Assembly (NCBI GenBank): GCA_945881915.1
Contig: CAMCVW010000025.1
Coordinates: 1 to 46,733, forward strand
DNA: 46,733 bases
Origin: Thermoflexus hugenholtzii JAD2
Lineage (GTDB): Bacteria > Chloroflexota > Chloroflexia > Chloroflexales > Roseiflexaceae
Direction: 5' to 3'
Shown: positions 42,612 to 46,733 of the stretch, in pieces
Layout: the number at the start of each line of letters is the position of its first letter
How positions within the stretch are numbered: the stretch's first letter is position 1
Position numbers and translations under genes: made by a program
The notes under the pieces: model-generated
What the model saw: only the letters and a program-made list of their open reading frames with translations
Database searches by the model: none
What the model was told of the DNA's origin: nothing

Positions 42612-43628
42612 ATGGCCACCGTCAGCATCGCCTTCCAAACCAACAAAAAGGCCCAAGCCTACATCGATCTGGCCAAGCATGTCAATCAGTACGCCTTCGA
42701 CGCCGTCAGCGTCTATTGCGACGCGCCGTATCATCCTAGCTATGGCCCATTGTTGCTGATGGCGCCGCACATCACGCGGGCACGGTTGGGCTGTGCGGCG
42801 ATCTCGCCAGCACGGATGGCCCCCATCGACATCGCCGCCGATGCGGCGTTGCTGGCCGATGCCGCCCAAGCGGGGACGTATCTGGGTATCGCCCGCGGCG
42901 CCTGGTTGGACGATTATGGCATCAGCGAGCCCAGCAAGCCCATCCAGGCCATCCGCGAGACCATCGCCATCGTGCGGGCGTTGTGGAGCGGCCAACCGGC
43001 GGGTTATGACGGGCAGGTCTATCGGCTGGCCGCGCACGTGAAGGCCGATTACCCGCTGCCGACGCAGCCCATCCCCATTATGATCGGTTCGTGGGGCGCC
43101 AAGTTGTGTGCGCTGGCCGGCGAAGTGGCCGACGAGGTCAAGGTGGGCGGATCGGCCAATCCCGACGTGGTGGCGCATATCCGCGCGCACATCGCCGTCG
43201 GCGAACAGCGCGCTGCGCGCGCTGTGGGCACGGTCGGGATTGCCTTGGGTGCCGTGACGGTGATTGACCCCGACCGCGCCCGTGCGCGCCAAGCCGCACG
43301 CGAGGCGGCAGTGCTGTACCTGCCGGTGGTGGTGCCGTTGGACCCGAGTGTGGCGGTCGAGCCCGAGCTCATCGCGCGTTTGCGCGTGTGCGCGGACCGG
43401 GGCGACTTCCGCGCGGGAGCTGCCCTGATATCGGACGAACTGCTCGATCGCTTCGCATTTGCCGGCAATCCGGCCGATATCATCGACCAATGTGAAAGGT
43501 TGTATGCCGCCGGGGTCGACCGCATCGAATTCGGTACGCCGCACGGCCTGCGCGATGCTGCAAAAGGAATCACCATGCTGGGAGCGACTGTGTTGCCTGC
43601 GCTCAAACAACTCGGGTATCTGGCGTGA
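42612..43628 (+). CDS. LLM-class flavin-dependent oxidoreductase
   Basis: A 338-residue protein of the luciferase-like monooxygenase superfamily, closest in pattern to F420-dependent Mer-type reductases. AISPARMAPIDIAADAALLADAAQAGTYLGIARGAW is the core of the barrel, PIPIMIGSWGAKLCALAGEVADEVKVGG the conserved late-barrel strand, and FAGNPADIIDQCERLYAAGVDRIEFGTPHG the C-terminal hallmark. Whether it uses F420 or FMN cannot be told. GAGAGGA precedes the ATG. Its stop overlaps the GTG start of the acyltransferase gene by 4 bp. Confidence 0.85.
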   Translation: MATVSIAFQTNKKAQAYIDLAKHVNQYAFDAVSVYCDAPYHPSYGPLLLMAPHITRARLGCAAISPARMAPIDIAADAALLADAAQAGTYLGIARGAWLDDYGISEPSKPIQAIRETIAIVRALWSGQPAGYDGQVYRLAAHVKADYPLPTQPIPIMIGSWGAKLCALAGEVADEVKVGGSANPDVVAHIRAHIAVGEQRAARAVGTVGIALGAVTVIDPDRARARQAAREAAVLYLPVVVPLDPSVAVEPELIARLRVCADRGDFRAGAALISDELLDRFAFAGNPADIIDQCERLYAAGVDRIEFGTPHGLRDAAKGITMLGATVLPALKQLGYLA

Positions 43629-46408
43629 ACACGCCTGCAGAACCGCAATCGACGACCACCCGGCGACAGCCAATCTGGCTGCGCTACGGGTGGTTTTTGG
43701 TGGGGATTTTGTCCATCCTGATAACCATGCAACCCATTGCGCAGTTTGTTGATACGAGTGACACCACCCTCTACCCTGTGATGCACAGCAGCGGCATCGA
43801 GACGCGCAGCGACAACGACGGGCTGTTCCGCTGGGGGTCACCCGGTGCAACCATCAGCATGCCCGTGCTGCCCGCTGGCAGCTACATCCTTACGGCACTG
43901 TTGAGTGTGCCGCGTGTGCAGGCGACCGTGACCATGCGTGCCGATGATGTGCCGCTGGCGGCATTCGCGGCTGCACCCGATCAGTTCCGCCGCTATCGTC
44001 TGCTGGTGGCCATGCCGGCAGCGGGATTGCGCACGTGGACAAGCCTCGCGCTCGAGAGCAATCGCAACTACGACGACGGCCAGCGCACCTTGACGGTCGC
44101 CTATGGAACGTTCACCTTCACACCGAGCAAACTGCCCTGGCAGCCCGCCTGGTCACTCGATCTGCTGTTGTGCGTGGCGATGGTGCTGGCCTGGGCCGGA
44201 TTGACCGTATTGCTCGGCAGTACATCTGCGACGCACGCGTTGCTGATGGTGTGCGTGGCTACATTCGGCGTTGCCGTCGGTCAGCTCGCCGGAATGCGCT
44301 GGGTGTGGTATCTGTGTGCAGTCGCTGTGGCGCTGATAGCGGCTGCAGCGGTGGTAGGACAGCGGTGGTGGGCAAGCCGGCAGACACGACCGACGCGCAC
44401 TACTGCGGTTGGCGCGGCAGCGCACGCCTACCGGGCCGACATCGATGGCTTGCGGGCCATTGCGGTGGGAGTGGTGGTGCTGTATCACGCCTTCCCCGTG
44501 CAGTTCCCGGGCGGGTTCATCGGGGTAGATGTATTTTTTGTCATATCGGGCTTTCTCATCAGCCAGATTTTGTTCGCACGCGTCGCCGCTGGGACGTCTG
44601 CGCTGTTGGACTTCTATGCACGGCGGGTGCGACGGATATTCCCGGCGCTGATCGTCGTATTGGTGGCAGTGCTAGTGAGTGCGCAGTGGTTGTTCGCACG
44701 TGAACTGACGCGAGCAATTGGACTGCACGTCGCTGCGGGGGCAGGGTTCGTCGCCAATCTACTGTCGGCAGCACAGTCGGGCTACTTCGACGACACCGCG
44801 GTACGCAAGCCATTGTTGCACCTATGGTCGTTGGGCATCGAAGAGCAGTTCTACCTGGTATGGCCATTTGTGATTGTAGCGATTGCCCGCTTCCGTCGGC
44901 AGGCGCCGTGGATCTTGGGCGGTATTGCTGTCGCGTCGTTTGCAGCCAATCTATGGACCGTCGGCGATCCGGCCGGCATTGCCTTCTACTGGCCGATGAT
45001 GCGTGTCTGGCAGTTCGTGGCGGGGGCATATCTGGCCTACCGGTCGAGCACATTCGCTCCGCCAGCTGGACAGACGCGCTGGACCGCTGTGCAACAGCCT
45101 GGCTGGGTTGCCACTGCGGTCGGCGGCGGCGCGTTCCTGACGTTACTCGGCTGCACTTTTGCTTTTGACAAACAGACAGCCTACCCGGGCTGGCCGGCAC
45201 TGCTGCCAACGGCTGCAGCGCTGCTGTTGCTCATGGCGCGACCCAGCGACTGGGTCCAACAGCGCCTGTTGGCGAGTCGCGGCATGGTGGCGATCGGGGT
45301 CATCAGCTACCCGTTGTATTTGTGGCACTGGCCGCTGCTGGCGTACGGCTATCTACTGTGGGATGCGCGCTTCGACGCAGTCTGGCGACTCGCAGCGGTT
45401 GGCCTGGCGGTGGTATTGGCAGCGGCGACGTATTGGCTCATCGAGCAACCCGTGCGGGTTGGTCGGCTCAAGCAGCTCCATCCGCTCCTCTTGGCTGCTG
45501 TGGTGGCGGTGATAGGCAGCACGGCCTGGGCCGGTGTAGCGTCTGGATTGACCCAGGTGAGTAGTGCAGCCCACGACAACGCCGACATCCCGTACGTGGT
45601 CAATGGATCAGCCTGCGGGACGGCAGCGTTTGCCGCCTACCCGTACAAATACTGCAGCTTCCACACTGGCACCGACCCGCTGGCGGAGCCCGTGTACGTC
45701 GTGGGCGATAGCCATGCGTTGTACCTGGCGCGCGGTTTTTTTGCACAACCGGCTGCGTACACGACCTTGCTGCGCGGGGTGTATGGCTGTGTGCCGTTGT
45801 TAGGCCTTGAGACGTATGTGAACAACGCGACGACCAGTACCAACTGTGCTACGGGCATCGATGCGCTGTACGGGTCGCTGGATCGCGCAGATACGGCGCA
45901 CCATCGGACAATTGTATTTGCCATGCGGTTTACGGGATTGAACGAGACGAAGCTCAATTCCACTGACAGCCACACCATCCATATCCAAGCGCCCGGTCCA
46001 CGCGTGGTGGTCACGTCGGCGCAACGGGGAGTGCTGTATGAGCAAGCGCTCGCTCGCACGATGGCTCGGCTGGCGGCCTACCCCAATACGACGGTAATTG
46101 TGCTGTACCAGGTGCCAGAACTCGACTTCAACCCGACGATGTGTGCCCTGCGCATCAATGCGACACATCCCTGTGCCACCAGTCGCGCTCTGGTCGATGC
46201 CTATGCAGCGCCGTACCGTGCGCTGCTCGATCCGATTGTGGCGCGCAATCCCAACCTGCGGGTTGCCGACCCGACGAGGTTGTTCTGTGATGCGCAGTGG
46301 TGTCGTGCCCGCGCTGATGGCGCAAGATTGTCGTACCGCGACGACAATCATCTGTCGGTGGTAGGAGCGCGGGACGTGATTAAGCAATTAGGAATGATGA
46401 ATGAGTAG
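43625..46408 (+). CDS. Membrane acyltransferase (OafA/YrhL type) with SGNH domain and extra N-terminal domain
   Basis: 927 residues in three parts. Residues 1 to about 260: a membrane span, a beta-rich extracytoplasmic region (RWGSPGATISMPVLPAGSYILTALL) and more spans. About 275-640: an acyltransferase-3 domain with the catalytic His288 in VVVLYHAFP and the GVDVFFVISGFLI and LWSLGIEEQFYLVWPF signatures. About 670-927: an SGNH hydrolase domain with Ser696 in GDSH and the Asp906/His909 pair near the C-terminus. Such proteins acetylate cell-surface polysaccharides. The start GTG overlaps the LLM stop (GTGA). The N-terminal domain is beyond the usual plan of about 650-700 residues. Confidence 0.88.
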   Translation: MNTPAEPQSTTTRRQPIWLRYGWFLVGILSILITMQPIAQFVDTSDTTLYPVMHSSGIETRSDNDGLFRWGSPGATISMPVLPAGSYILTALLSVPRVQATVTMRADDVPLAAFAAAPDQFRRYRLLVAMPAAGLRTWTSLALESNRNYDDGQRTLTVAYGTFTFTPSKLPWQPAWSLDLLLCVAMVLAWAGLTVLLGSTSATHALLMVCVATFGVAVGQLAGMRWVWYLCAVAVALIAAAAVVGQRWWASRQTRPTRTTAVGAAAHAYRADIDGLRAIAVGVVVLYHAFPVQFPGGFIGVDVFFVISGFLISQILFARVAAGTSALLDFYARRVRRIFPALIVVLVAVLVSAQWLFARELTRAIGLHVAAGAGFVANLLSAAQSGYFDDTAVRKPLLHLWSLGIEEQFYLVWPFVIVAIARFRRQAPWILGGIAVASFAANLWTVGDPAGIAFYWPMMRVWQFVAGAYLAYRSSTFAPPAGQTRWTAVQQPGWVATAVGGGAFLTLLGCTFAFDKQTAYPGWPALLPTAAALLLLMARPSDWVQQRLLASRGMVAIGVISYPLYLWHWPLLAYGYLLWDARFDAVWRLAAVGLAVVLAAATYWLIEQPVRVGRLKQLHPLLLAAVVAVIGSTAWAGVASGLTQVSSAAHDNADIPYVVNGSACGTAAFAAYPYKYCSFHTGTDPLAEPVYVVGDSHALYLARGFFAQPAAYTTLLRGVYGCVPLLGLETYVNNATTSTNCATGIDALYGSLDRADTAHHRTIVFAMRFTGLNETKLNSTDSHTIHIQAPGPRVVVTSAQRGVLYEQALARTMARLAAYPNTTVIVLYQVPELDFNPTMCALRINATHPCATSRALVDAYAAPYRALLDPIVARNPNLRVADPTRLFCDAQWCRARADGARLSYRDDNHLSVVGARDVIKQLGMMNE

Positions 46409-46451
46409 ATATCAGTGATCAGATATCAGTGATCAAATATCAGAGGTCAGT
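46406..46451. repeat. Short tandem repeat of ATATCAGTGATC type
   Basis: Three near-copies of a 14-15-base unit (AGATATCAGTGATC, AGATATCAGTGATC, AAATATCAGAGGTC) begin at the acyltransferase stop. A related fragment recurs near 46535. Non-coding; function unknown. Confidence 0.65.
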
Positions 46452-46459
46452 TTCCACCG

Positions 46460-46527
46460 CACAACGATTACGCAGAGCCACTGAGACACCGAGGTCGCAG
46501 AGCCACCGTAGGGGCGAGGCGGCGGAG
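46460..46527 (+). repeat. 68-bp direct repeat, copy 1
   Basis: Begins CACAACGATTACGCAGAGCC and ends GGCGGCGGAG; identical to copy 2 at 46665-46732. It lies in the 325-base non-coding end of the window, where no gene is seen. Confidence 0.9.
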
Positions 46528-46664
46528 AGATTAGAAATCAGTGATCAGGTGTCAGTATCACGCAGGGTTACAAGGGGCGAGATATATCTCGCCCGTAATT
46601 TTCCCTCGCCCGCAGATCACCCATCGCCAGCGCAAATAAAACCCCACCCATCGCCCGCATGTCA

Positions 46665-46732
46665 CACAACGATTACGCAGAGCCACTGAGACACCGAGGT
46701 CGCAGAGCCACCGTAGGGGCGAGGCGGCGGAG
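46665..46732 (+). repeat. 68-bp direct repeat, copy 2
   Basis: Identical over 68 bases to 46460-46527, with 137 bases between. It runs to the window edge, so the repeat may be longer or the array may continue beyond. Confidence 0.9.
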
Positions 46733-46733
46733 T

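Noticed and set aside
46460-46732. Attachment sites of an integrated element
   Set aside because: The 68-bp copies enclose only 137 bases with no integrase or other gene.

Overview
This window looks like a chromosomal segment of a free-living bacterium of moderately high GC. I think it is from the phylum Chloroflexota, perhaps class Chloroflexia. That is an inference from gene content: a short monoderm-type YidC, a one-gene ChlI/ChlD chelatase with a frameshift, a membrane-bound heterodisulfide-reductase-like ETF:quinone reductase, an LLM flavin oxidoreductase, and a membrane acyltransferase with an extra N-terminal beta-rich domain. No species is claimed. No rRNA, intact tRNA, CRISPR array or transposase was found.

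Layout. 1-8450: the tail of an Arg/Asp/Gly-rich protein, a Gfo/Idh/MocA oxidoreductase, a type-B carboxylesterase, a convergent small-molecule kinase, a lipoprotein, and a minus-strand sugar operon of two Gfo/Idh/MocA enzymes around a xylose-isomerase-like TIM barrel, preceded by a solute-binding protein. 8580-12690: an FtsH-like membrane AAA protease, then a GDP-deoxysugar reductase overlapping a nucleotidyltransferase. 12830-17000: gap, a secreted subtilase, and a second, truncated copy of the 3' half of gap. 17120-26480 (mostly minus strand): thiolase, four M20 amidohydrolases interrupted by an amidinotransferase-fold enzyme on the opposite strand, and a GH2 glycosidase.

26736-34000 is a plus-strand core block: a chelatase gene whose two halves are joined by a -1 frameshift at an A9 run, an S1-domain protein with a coding minisatellite, then rpmH-rnpA-yidC-khpB, a PfkB-family kinase and smpB. 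34100-46400 is accessory: an Imm5-like orphan protein, a GH29 fucosidase, a two-gene operon of unknown function (a diverged methylase-like protein and a multi-pass membrane protein with a Pro/Gly repeat tail), a large Fe-S membrane reductase, an SDR, a TIGR04076-like small protein behind a structured leader, an LLM oxidoreductase and an acyltransferase-SGNH protein. The last 320 bases are non-coding repeats.

Themes: breakdown of sugars and glycosides (three Gfo/Idh/MocA enzymes, TIM barrel, GH2, GH29), removal of acyl groups from amino compounds (M20 array), acyl-CoA oxidation (thiolase plus ETF:quinone reductase), and cell-surface sugar synthesis (nucleotidyltransferase, GDP-sugar reductase, acyltransferase). 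The strongest leads for new biology are the chelatase frameshift, the partial gap duplication around the subtilase, the unknown operon at 36251-38648, the structured leader at 42127-42246 and two palindromes sharing an ATTGCAAT core near 38890. Coordinates, motif positions and repeat counts were read by eye.
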